64,000 nt of DNA. Origin: Palaemon carinicauda. Taxonomy: Eukaryota > Arthropoda > Malacostraca > Decapoda > Palaemonidae. Numbering within the stretch: the first letter of the stretch is position 1; every line of letters begins with the position of its first letter. The translations under genes and the position numbers were made by a program. This document shows positions 9,231 to 19,239 of the stretch, in pieces. The notes below the pieces were generated by a model. It was not told the DNA's origin, made no database searches, and worked only from the letters and a program-made list of their open reading frames with translations. The stretch covers positions 202,908,232 through 202,972,231 of the forward strand of contig NC_090725.1 of the NCBI RefSeq assembly GCF_036898095.1, read 5' to 3'.

Positions 9231-10990
9231 AACCATTCCGCGTGATGCCATAGCGGAGCTATCAGGGTTATCGAGAGGTTGACCGATGTTCTGGTCTTGT
9301 TGAGTACCCTCCTCATCAGACAGAACGGGGGAAAGGCGTAGACATCAATGTTGTCCCACCGTTGTTGGAGGGCATCTTGCCAGAGTGCCTTGGGGTCCGG
9401 GACTGGGGAGCAGTACAGCGGGAGCTTGAAGTTCAACAATGTAGCGAACAGATCCACAGTCAGGGAACCCCACAAAGTCAGGACTTTGTTGGATACTAGA
9501 CGATCCAAAGACCATACGGTACTCACTATCTGAGATGCTCTGCTCAGACTGTCGCCCAGCACATTCCTTTTGCCTGTAATGACGCAAGCCGTTAGTGGAA
9601 TCGAGTGGACTTCGGTCCATCTCAGTATCTCTACTGCTAGATGGGATAGCTGCTCCAAAAAGGTGCCTCCCTGCTTGTTGATGTAAGCCACTATTGTGGT
9701 GTTGTCGCTTATCACCACCACAGAGTGACCCGCCAGGTATTGTTGGAACTGTTGAAGGGCCAGGAATACAGCCTTCATTTCTAGCAGGTTTATATGGAGG
9801 CACTTTTCTGATTCTGACCACAGGCCTGAGGTCCTGTGGTTCAGAACGTGGGGCCTCCACCCTTTCTTTGAGGCATCCGAGAACAGCATCAAATCCGGGG
9901 GGAGGACGAGAAGATCCACTCCCTTTCGTAGGTTCTCATCTGTCACCCACCACTGAAGGTCCGTCCGTTCCGCGGGTCCCATAGGGACCCTGACGTCCGG
10001 GGAATCGTGTCCGAGACTTGAGTCGCCATTGCAGAGATCTCATTCTGAGGCGACCATTGGGAACTAGACGGGCCAAGGATGAGAGGTGACTGAGAAGATG
10101 TAACCACGATTGGGCTGGGAGTTCGTCTCGCCTGAGGAAAGGACTTGTGACCCTCCTCAGCCTTGCTATTCTGTCGTCTGATGGGAAGGCTTTATGGAGA
10201 TTGGTGTCTAAGATCATGCCTAGATATACCAGTCTTTGAGTAGGAAGCAGAGAGGACTTCTCGAGATTTACCATGATCCCCAGATCTTGGCAAAGTCCCA
10301 GAAGTTTGTCTCGGTGTCGAAGAAGGGTCGACTTCGAGTCTGCTAGGATCAGCCAGTCATCCAGATAACGGAGGAGACGGATGCCGATCCTGTGGGCCCA
10401 CCATGATATCAGGGTGAACACTTTGGTGAAAACCTGGGGTGCTGTGGAGAAACCGAAACACAGCACCTTGAACTGATAGATCTTGTTGTCTAGGCTGAAT
10501 CTTAAGTACTTCCTTGAAGACGGATGGACTGGGATCTGGAAGTACGCGTCCTTCAGATCCAGTGTACACATGAAGTCTTGGGGTCTCACTGCGAGTCTGA
10601 TCGTGTCTGCCGTCTCCATACTGAACGGGGTCTGCTTGACAAACCTGTTCAGGGCTGAGAGGTCGATGACTGGTCTCCAGCCTCCAGACGCCTTCCTTAC
10701 AAGAAAGTCGACTGAAGAAGCCTGGGGACCCGTCGACGACCTCCTGCAGAGCACCCTTCTTCAACATGGTCTGGACTTCTGCCCGAAGGGCTTCCCCCTT
10801 GCCGATCCCATGGCAAGGGAGCTCAACGACACTGGAACCGCTGTCAGGGGAGGTAGAGATGTTGTGAACGGGACGTGATATCCTTGACTGATTACAGAAA
10901 TCGTCCAGGCATCGGCCCCGAGTTGCTGCCACCTGATCGCGCAACTTTGTGGGCATCCCCCCACTAGTGGACATGCCAATCCTAGCGTTT
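8933..10990 (-). pseudogene. A1 RT / RNase H / methyltransferase-like, frameshifted
   Basis: RT is read at 9936-10754 with DLKDAYFQIPV, CFGFSTAPQVF and YLDDWLILA. RNase H and MT continue at 8933-9982 in another frame (LFSDASKKGWRP, NLLEMKAV, SDNTTIVAY, GDSLSRA, VDLFATLLN, YAFPPF, LIAPLWHHAEWF). Against copy A3, about 13 bases are missing near 10000-10020, which breaks the RT to RNase H frame. Two bases are missing near 10710, separating the RT fingers. The acidic catalytic residues are otherwise kept. The gene overlaps YR at its end. Confidence 0.82.
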
Positions 10991-11023
10991 GCGGCCTCGG
11001 CCACTCCCTCTAGGATTTTTCCC

Positions 11024-14000
11024 TCACCTGGAAGACTTCTTGCCTTTCCTGTCCTTGACAGGAAAGGTCTTCGACACCGTTGCTTTTGCTGCCACTGACG
11101 GTTTCGTTGTCTTGGACGTGCGAGGTTGTTGGGGTGCTGGAGGTGGTTTATAGGGCTTCGATGTAAGAGCCCTATGTAGGAGACAGTCCTGGTTGGACTT
11201 TCTCCACCTCTCAGCTGCCTGTTCCACATCTTTCGGCTCAAACAAGTTCCTCCCCAAGATGGAGGAATGTTTGAGTCTGCTGACCTCGGTGCTGGGGACC
11301 TTCGCGTGAAATCTCTCAGACACCGCATCACGACGCTTCAAGATGGAATTAGCCCACAAGTTCGTGAGTTGGTGGGCTAGAAACTCGATGGTACGTGTGC
11401 CTGATAGAAGGAAGGTCTCCAAGGCCTTCCTGGTACTCTCCTTGGACAGGTCCTCGGATCGTAGCAGGATACCGAGAGACCCCAGCCAGATATCCAGCCA
11501 CGAAGTTGCCTGCATGACACACTTCACTACCTTCTCCTAACCGAGGATCTCCGAGGCCGAGATAGACACTTTCCGACTGGTGAGTCTCTCTAGAGGGACT
11601 CCCTTGGTAAGCTCTTCCACAGAGTGGTGTAATGGAAGAGCTAAAAAAGACTCCTCCATGATCTCAAAGTACCTCCTCTGATGGACCCAAGGAGGCGGGA
11701 GGAGTTTGTTGCCGGCGCTGGAATGGCTGGAGGAGGCAAGCTAGGAGAGCTGGCCTTTAGCCTTATCTCTGGCACTCTTGACCCCTTGGGACCAAGGCAA
11801 AGCTGCACTGGCCTTCGGGGGCTTCTGAGTGCCGAAGACTCGGTCCAGGACCGTGTCCTTGCCCTCTCGAGCGGGAATCTCAGGATCCAAGAACCCGTTG
11901 AGACTCCTCATCAGAGTCAGAGCTTGCCAGAATGCATGTTCCAACTTCTGTAGCTCTCCTCCTGTAGGGCTGGCAGCAAAGTCTCCTGTCCCCAAAGGCT
12001 CTTCTGGGGGGGACTCGTGGACGTTCTCCGCGGGTTTGGCTGGCTCTGGTCTCATCCTCGAGGACGACTTGGGAACAGTCTTAGAGTCCTTCGACTCCCT
12101 CCTGGGAGGGGTACAGGACTCCAACAGCGATGGCGGGAGGCTCTTCTCCACCCCTACCCGAGAAGACTTCTCTACGCGAGGTGGGGTTTCTCCCATTGGT
12201 GCGATGGGAGAACGCCTCACCTCACGAGAATCCCCTGAGGACGGGAAATCTTCGTCCGAAGGAGAAGCAAAGAAAGTCTGGGGGGGAGGAAGCCTTCCTC
12301 AAAGACTTCCAAGAGCCAGCTTAACCCTTGGGGAAGACACCACGTCATCTACTCCTCTCTTCCTCTTCAGGGGGGTTGGTACTGCCGCTGATTTGAGGCC
12401 CAATTCAGAGAAGGCAGGCTTAAAGGCCTGCACGACGGCTCTGACAAGGGACCCAAACCATGGCTGCTTACTGACAGCAGCGCTGTCAGAGACTCCCTCT
12501 GGAGGGAAGGGGATCGATTGATCCCTAAGAGTAGAAACCACAACAGGGTCCTGAAAAGAAGAAGGGGAAGAATGCAAGTTCCTGGACCTATCCGATGTTC
12601 TCCCGCCCTCCGGCGAGCGCGCTGGTCTGCGCTTGCGGGGGGGGGGACGTGAAGGAGACGACCTGGTTGCTCGCGGTCCTGCTGCCTCGCGCGTGGGATC
12701 GCGCTGGAAATCTCGCTGTGAATCGCGCTGGCGCTCGAGCAATAGGTTCTTATCCGGTTTGCGCGCAGGCGATTGCTCACGCGCCAGTGAACGCGCGCGC
12801 GCGCGGGTGATGGCGAGGGTGCGCGTGGGCGAGCGATGACGCGTGGGCGAGCGATGGCGCGCAGGCGAACGATGGCGCGCAGGCGAGCGATGGCGCGCAG
12901 GCGAGCGATGGCGCGCTGGCGAGTGATGGCGCGTAGGCGAGCGAAAGCGCGCAGGTAAGGGAACGCGTTGACGCGCTGGCAAGCGATGGCGCGCAGGAGA
13001 TGGAGCGCGCAGGGGCGATAGAGCGCGTGTGCGCGTAGGCGATCGGTACCGCGCAGTGGCGCGTTCTGGAGAAAGCCTAGGGCGTGTAGCAGGTTGAGCA
13101 AGTGTTCGCGCGTGGAGGCGATTGCACGCAAACGCGTGGACGCGCAGGATCTTTCTGAGCCCGTGAGGGTGAAAGTGTTGGGCGCGCGCACGCAGGGGAA
13201 ACCTCCCTTGCGCGCGGGCGTGCACAAGGGCGCACATCTACGATGGGCGAACGGGCGTGGGGCGCGATGGCGTGTGGGAGAATGCTGGCGAGCAGGAGGG
13301 GTCTGATGGCGCGTCGGAGTCTGCTGGCGCGTAGGTGATCGCTGGCGAGCAGGGGAAGATGGTATCTTCCCTCCTGCGCCCAGATCTGAAGATCATGGGC
13401 GTGCGGGCGAACGTTGGCGCGCAGGTGAGCTCTGGCGCGTAGATCTATGGCATGCAGGAGATCGTGGGCGCGCATGGCACGCATCAGGATACGGGCGTGC
13501 AGTGTCGCGCTGGCGAGCAGGAGAATGTTGGCGCACAGGGGATTGACGGCGGGCAGGTGAGCGCTGGCGCGAAGTCTCAGGAACAGGTGCTCGCTGGTTC
13601 GTTGTCTCTGGGTCAGCAACTGTAGAGCGCTTGCGCGCAATAGCGCACTGGCGCGCAGGAGAACGTTGGCACGCAGGTGATACCTGGCGCTTAAGGGACT
13701 TTGCTACAATTTAAGCAAGTCCCTTTTGCCCCGAAGGGACCGTGGCCTGCTAGATCGCAGGATGCGTGGGCGCCCACAGCGCGTTGGCAGCTAGGAAGGG
13801 CGACGGCAGGTCAGCAGGTCTGGCAGGAGTAGGAGATCGCGAACGATCAGCGGACAGGTCCAGGGAAGTAGCTGGAAGGGCAGGTGAACGGCGACGAGGT
13901 TCCTCTGCGGCGGACTGCGGCGAAGACGAGCCGAAGAGGCGCCTCCTAACACCCTTGTGAGGTGAAGGAAGGCCTCTACGGCAGAGGGGAAGGCGGGCCT

Positions 14001-14798
14001 TACGCCTTATACGCCCTCTGGGGGCAGCAGGTAAACCATCAACAGTCCTCCGAAAAGGAGTCTCTGTCAGTGAACTCCCCCGAGGGGGAGAATCACCTGC
14101 CGGAGAGACCGTTGGACTTAGTTCCTCCCTCGAAGGGTGTTCAGAGGGGGGAGCTAAGCCTTCAGCTACCTCAGCAACAGGAGCAGAGGTTGAGATAACT
14201 CGTCAGAAGCCTCTGCCACAACAACGTCGACAATAGACAGAGGATCAACCTCTGCTAACGTCGGCGACTGTTTGACAGCTGCCCCTAACTTGATTATGTC
14301 AAACAGGGCTTCCTTGGAGGGCGAGCCCTGAAGCCCCAAGGAAGCCCAAAGCTGTAACAAATCATCATTAGCAACATTAGAAATTAAATCCTCCCCCGGG
14401 GAAGGAGGAGGAGCTGCCTCGCTATGGGAGGCAACTCCCTCTCCCAAACCCCGAGATTGGTTAACAGAAATGCGGCCTACGCTACCACTCGCCGGCCTCT
14501 CAGAAGAAGCCGATCGAGTGGGAGCTTCGGAGGAGGATTGGGCTACGGAAGAAGAGTCCTTGGGGTTTTCTCTCTTCAAGGAAGCCCTTGAAGAAGAAAT
14601 ATCCCGTTTCGACTTCTTCTTGCGGCGCCGGGAAAACCTCTCCAACTGGGAGGTAGACCACTCCCTGCACTCATCACATACTTTATCTTTGTCACACTGT
14701 TGGCCCCTACAAAAAGGACATAAGGTGCGTGGATCTATTTCGACTGCCGACATAAAAGTCCCATAAGGGCGGTCAGGTATGCCGGGACACTTCCGCAT
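11024..14798 (-). pseudogene. A1 Gag, broken, with long Arg/Ser repeat region
   Basis: Large Gag (over 1,200 codons of span) starting at the ATG at 14798. The N terminus has MRKCPGIPDRPYGTF, then a cysteine module LCPFCRGQQCDKDKVCDEC followed by a Lys/Arg-rich segment. The middle (about 12790-13650) is a GC-rich minisatellite coding RHRSPA-type hexapeptides. The C-terminal third (11741-12220, 11024-11527) is a conserved helical part containing TLMRSLNGF, TSWLDIWLGSLG and a basic tail. The pieces lie in different frames, so the gene is frameshifted several times. The role is inferred from position: RNA packaging in a particle. Confidence 0.72.
12790..13020. repeat. 18-bp minisatellite in A1 gag
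   Basis: Imperfect units of the type GCGCAGGCGAGCGATGGC repeat many times. On the minus strand they encode Arg-His-Arg-Ser-Pro-Ala/Thr. Looser copies extend to about 13690. Confidence 0.85.
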
Positions 14799-14911
14799 CG
14801 CAGAGGCCTACTTCCAAACACTCTGTCAAAAAGAAAAAGCAAACAAAGATTAATGGCTGTCAGTGTAGGCGAGGGTGATAGGAGGCACGTCTGTCTAGCA
14901 CCCGAGCCGAT

Positions 14912-15068
14912 AGCAAAGTGAAGCTCAGCACAGCTGTGTGTAAGGGAGGGGGGGGGTTTAGTATACTACCCCTCCCTAACCCCCGCTAACTAGCGGTGTT
15001 GTAGTAAACCCTCGTTAAAATTCTAATGGCTCGTCATTTCAGCTACGCCGAAAGTAATTACCCATATT
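14912..15068 (-). repeat. A1 right inverted terminal repeat
   Basis: Inverted partner of 7281-7434. The outer unique sequence to 15103 (ATAGCGTGGTTTGTATTTCA) is the part complemented in the second half of the A1 ICR. Confidence 0.85.
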
Positions 15069-15103
15069 AAATAGCGTGGTTTGTATTTCAGTTACGGAAT
15101 AAA

Positions 15104-15516
15104 GGATGTTAAAAGACAAAAATTAATGGCATCCAGAATAAGCGAGGAGGAAGAGCATAAACAACCGCTCTCCATCCAAGCCAAAAGTAAAGTGACTAAA
15201 TCACAGGTGTGTAAACAGGAGTGGTAGCAAGCTACCCCCAACTACCACCGCTAACTAGCGGTGTGGGTAATTAACCCTCGCTAAATTTTAATGGCTCGTC
15301 ATTTCAGCTCCGACAAAAGTATAACCCCTAATAGATAGCGAGGTTTGTATTCCAGTTACGGAACAAACATCTGTTCACACTGACACCAGAAATCAGAGTG
15401 ACTGCTACATGAGCAAGCAGGGGGGCAGGGCTTTACCACTCCCAGCCGGTAACTACCAGTCGGTAACTAACAGCCACCTGTTTACACTTCGTTAAAAAAG
15501 CTTAACTGCCGAATAT
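15104..15516 (-). repeat. Two truncated 5'-end remnants of family-A-like elements
   Basis: 15104-15365 repeats a family-A leader and right terminal repeat (GCTAACTAGCGGTGTGGGTA, then GTTTGTATTCCAGTTACGGA) but has no gag attached. 15366-15516 holds a more diverged third version (the GGTAACTACCAGTCGGTAAC region and a TTCGTTAAAAAAGC segment). No gene is present. They look like right ends of older elements into which A1 and A2 inserted or recombined. Confidence 0.6.
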
Positions 15517-15568
15517 GACAAATTCATAGATAATTTGTATTTTTCCTAACTATACAAACCTTAGCTAT

Positions 15569-15720
15569 TTACATGGGGTAATTACTTCGGCGTAGCTGAA
15601 TGACGAGCCATAAGAATTTTAACGAGGGTTTACTACCCCGCCGCTAGTTAGCAGGGGGTAGGGAGGGGTAGATAGCTACCACCCCCCCTCACACATACCG
15701 GTGAATGCTTCACTTTGCTT
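15569..15720 (+). repeat. A2 left inverted terminal repeat
   Basis: Inverted match to 23271-23422, including ACATGGGGTAATTACTTCGG and the segment ending in CACTTTGCTT. Confidence 0.83.
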
Positions 15721-15766
15721 AGAGGTAGGACTTATCTCGGGGGACAGGGCTGGCGGGCAAATATGT

Positions 15767-15867
15767 GTAAATAGCTAAGGTTTGTATAGTTAGGAAAAAT
15801 ACAGATTATCTACGAATTTGTCATTTGTTCCGCAACTGAAATACAAACCACGCTATTTATATGGGGT
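15767..15867. repeat. A2 internal complementary region
   Basis: Joins the complement of the left outer end (TAGCTAAGGTTTGTATAGTT) and of the right outer end (CAACTGAAATACAAACCACG) around an ATT triplet. Confidence 0.85.
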
Positions 15868-16342
15868 GACTTAACCCTTAAGAAGGGTGGTAAGTCCCCT
15901 GCCATACTGGCTTTGGCTTGCCCGGGGACTCCAAATTCGAGTGTGTAAGTACTCAAGAAATAAGGAGTCCCTGCTCCTCGCTAGCATGCTGTGAAACTGC
16001 TGCGGCCTACATAAGCTGTGTGTGAAGGTGAGAAGTGACTCGTCCTAGGAAGTTGACCTGGAGTTCTTCAGATGGAAATCTAGGCTAGGACTCTCTCAAT
16101 ACCCCCTCGTCAGGGTATGGGGACATGACAGTATTACACTTAATACTAGGAACACAAGGGAGCATGGTTTCCCTGCAGTGGTTCGAGGTCAGCTGTGAAG
16201 AGAACCCAGGATGCTGTTTTCTCCAAGGGAGGAGAGGATGAAGAAAAGAATAAGGGCCAGACAGATCTTTTCATTCACGCAGACTAAAACCGGGTAACAA
16301 TGCCCTCAACCTTCTGCTACTTGTCCATTAAGGAGCCTGAGG

Positions 16343-17490
16343 TTAGACCAGCTGTTGTGCAGCCACCACAGGGCCGATAGAGAACGTATCGAGCCTCCTG
16401 TGTGTCACATCTTGCAGGTAGTGGGCCGTGAAGGTGGTCTGACGCTTCCACACCCCAGCTTGAAGGACCTGCGTCACTGAATAATTTTTCTTGAAGGCCA
16501 GGGACGTAGCTATGCCCCTGACATCATAAGCTCTAGGGCGACGTGACGGAGAAGGGTCAGGATTCAAGGCCAGATGTATTACCTTGCGAATCCAGGCTGA
16601 GATAGTATTCCTGGTGACCCTCCTCTTCGTCTTCCCGGTGCTCACGAACAGGGCTCGCACCCGGGGACGAACTGCAGCTGTTCTTTTAAGATACAACCTC
16701 AGACTCCTCACTGGGCACAGTAGGAGATGGTCTGGGTCATCTGTTACAGAACGAAGACTCGAAACCAGGAAAGAGTCGAACCTAGGGTCCGGCACTCCCG
16801 GTTTCTGAGTCTTGGCAACAAACTCAGGGACAAAGCTGAACGTTACCTCCCCCCATCCCCTTGAATGGGCGATGTCGTACGAGAGACCATGTAGCTCACT
16901 GACTCACTTGGCCGAGGCCAATGCTAGCAGGAAAACCGTCTTCCAGGTAAGGTGACGATCTGAAGTCTGGCGTAATGGTTCGTAGGGAGGTCTCTTCAGA
17001 GACCTAAGAACTCGAACAACGTTCCATGGAGGAGGTCTCACTTCCGACTGAGGGCAGGTAAGTTCATAACTCCATATGAGAAGGGAAAGTTCCAGCGAGG
17101 AAGAAATGTCCATTCCTTTAAGCCTGAAGGCAAGATTTAAGGCTGAGCAATAGCCTTTCACTGCAGAGACTGAAAGGCACATTTCCTCCCGCAAATACAC
17201 GAGGAACTCCGCTATTGCTGGAATAGTGGCATCGAGGGGAGAGATACCCCTTCCACAACACCAAACACAGAAGACTCGCCACTTCGCCTGGTAGACCCCT
17301 GCGGAGGACTTGCGCAGGTGACCAGACATCCTGTTCGCAACTTGTTGCGAAAATCCTCTCTCCGTGAGGAGATGCTGGATAGTCTCCAGGCGTGAAGTCG
17401 AAGCGAAGCTACGGCTTTGTGGAAGATGTTGGCGTGTGGTTGTTTGAGTAGCTCGTGACGTGGAGGGAGTTCTCTCGGAACCTCCGTGAG
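16343..17490 (-). pseudogene. A2 tyrosine recombinase with stop at the catalytic Arg
   Basis: Single continuous frame over the whole recombinase except a TGA at 16904-16906. That codon is the first catalytic Arg of the motif SAKRVSEL in sibling copies (CGA to TGA). The His-x-x-Arg (YDVRGIATS) and the Tyr (AHYLQDVTHRRLD) remain downstream. Upstream, a base inserted in a G run near 17661-17667 puts the end of the RNase H/MT frame in frame with YR. A read-through of 419 residues (16904-18163) therefore fuses RNase H, partial MT and the YR N terminus. Confidence 0.82.
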
Positions 17491-19130
17491 GAGTTGCAGA
17501 GCTATCAGGGTCATTGAAAGATTGACCGATATTCTGGTCTTGTTGAGCACCCTCTTCATCAGACAGAACGGGGGAAAGGCGTACACATCGACGTTGTCCC
17601 ACCGTTGTTGGAAGGCATCCTGCCAGAAAGCCTTGGGGTCCGGGACCGGGGAGCAGTACAGGGGGGGGCTTGAAGTTCAGCGCTGTAGCGAACAGATCCA
17701 CCGTCGGGGAACCCCACAAAGTCAGGACTTTTTTGGCTACTTGAGGATCCAAAGACCACTCGGTACTCACTATCTGCGTCGCTCTGCTCAGACTGTCGCC
17801 GAGCACATTCCTTTTGCCTGGAATGAAGCGAGCCGCTATTGTGATCGAGTGGACTTTGGACCATCTCAGAATCTCTACTGCAAGATAGGATAGCTGTTCT
17901 GAAAAGGTACCTCCCTGCTTGTTGATATAAGCCACCACTGTGGTGTTGTCGCTCATCACCACCACAGAGTGGCCCGCCAGGACTTGGTGGAACTTCTGAA
18001 GTGCCAGGAACACGGCCTTCATTTCTAGCAGGTTTATGTGAAGGTACTTTTCTGATTCTGACCACAGGCCTGAGGTCCTGTGGTTCAGAACGTGGGCCCC
18101 CCACCCTTTCTTTGATGCGTCCGAGAACAACATCAAATCCGGGGGAAGGTCGAGAAGATCCACTCCCTTTCATAGGTTCTCGTCCACCACCCACCACTGG
18201 GGGTCCGTCCGTTCCGCAGGACCCACAGGGACCAAAGTGTCCGGGGAATTGTGACCTTGATTCCACCGGGACTTGAGTCGCCACTGGAGAGATCTCATTC
18301 TGAGGCGACCGTTGGGAACAAGACGGGCCAGGGAGGAGAGGTGGCCGAGGAGACGCAGCTACGTTTAGGCTGGGAGTTCTTCTCGATTGAGGAAAGGCCT
18401 CGCGACCTTCCTCAGCCTTGCTATCCTGTCGTCTGATGGAAAGGCTTTGTGGAGATTGGTGTCAATGACCATGCCTAGATATACCAGTTTCTGAGAGGGC
18501 TGCAGGGAGGACTTCTCGAGATTTACCATGATCCCTAGATCCTGGCAAACTTCGAGGAGCTAATCTCGGTGGCGAAGAAGGGTTGCCTCCGAGTCCGCTA
18601 AGATCAACAAGTCGTCCAGATAACGAAGGAGACGGATGCCGATCCTGTGAGCCCACGAAGATATCAGGGTGAACACTCTGGTGAACACCTGAGGGGCTGT
18701 GGAGAGACCGAAACACAGCACCTTGAACTGGTAGATCTTGTCGTCTAGGCAAAATCTTAGGTACTTACTTGAAGACGGATGGACTGGGATCTGGAAGTAC
18801 GCGTCCTTCAGGTCCAGTGTACACATGAAGTCTTGTGGTCTCACAGCAAGTCTGACCGTGTCTGCCATCTCCATACTGAACGGAGTCTGTTTGACAAACC
18901 CGTTCAGGATTGAGAGGTCGATGACTGGTCTCCAGCCTCCAGACACCTTTCTCACAAGAAAGAGTTGACTGTAGAAGCCTGGGGACAAGTCTACAACCTC
19001 CTGGAGAGCGTCCTTCTTCAACATGGTCTGGACTTCTGCCCAAAGGGCTTGCCCTCGTGCCGATCCCATGGCAAGAGAGCTCAACGACACTGGATTCGCT
19101 GTCAGGGGAGGTAGAGAAGCTGTGAACGGG
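17212..19130 (-). pseudogene. A2 RT / RNase H / methyltransferase-like, broken
   Basis: RT at 18560-19090 keeps DLKDAYFQIPV, CFGLSTAPQVF and YLDDLLILA, then stops at 18560 (TAG where A1 has a Lys codon). RNase H (LFSDASKKGWGA, NLLEMKAVF, SDNTTVVAY, GDSLSRA) reads cleanly from 18163. In MT the VDLFATALN motif is present, a G-run insertion shifts the frame, and about ten residues equivalent to PLWHHAEWFP are deleted after YAFPPF (17212-17586). The copy is clearly dead. Confidence 0.8.
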
Positions 19131-19239
19131 ACGCGTTAACCCTGAGCAATTACGGAAATCGTCCAGGTGTTGCTGCTACCTTGCCGCGCAACTTTATAGG
19201 CATCCACCCACTGGTGGACATGCAGGGGGACTGCCAAAC

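Larger units (their letters stand above)
7227..15103 (-). mobile_element. A1: full-length, inactivated family-A DIRS element
   Basis: A 7.9-kb element with inverted repeats at 7281-7434 and 14912-15068, unlike outermost ends (left ACAAATTCGTAG, right TTACGGAATAAA) and an ICR at 7483-7580 that joins the complements of both outer ends. Gene order on the minus strand is gag, RT-RH-MT, YR. All three genes carry stops or frameshifts, so the copy is not autonomous as it stands. About 480 bases between the ICR and the YR stop are 3' untranslated sequence with no gene. Confidence 0.88.

Noticed and set aside
12790..13690. CRISPR-like regular repeats
   Set aside because: Units are contiguous without unique spacers and lie in a eukaryotic gag gene.
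12595..13960. Plus-strand Arg-rich frames in the gag repeat regions
   Set aside because: GC-rich minisatellite is open in several frames on both strands; the minus-strand RHRSPA frame is the one consistent with gag.
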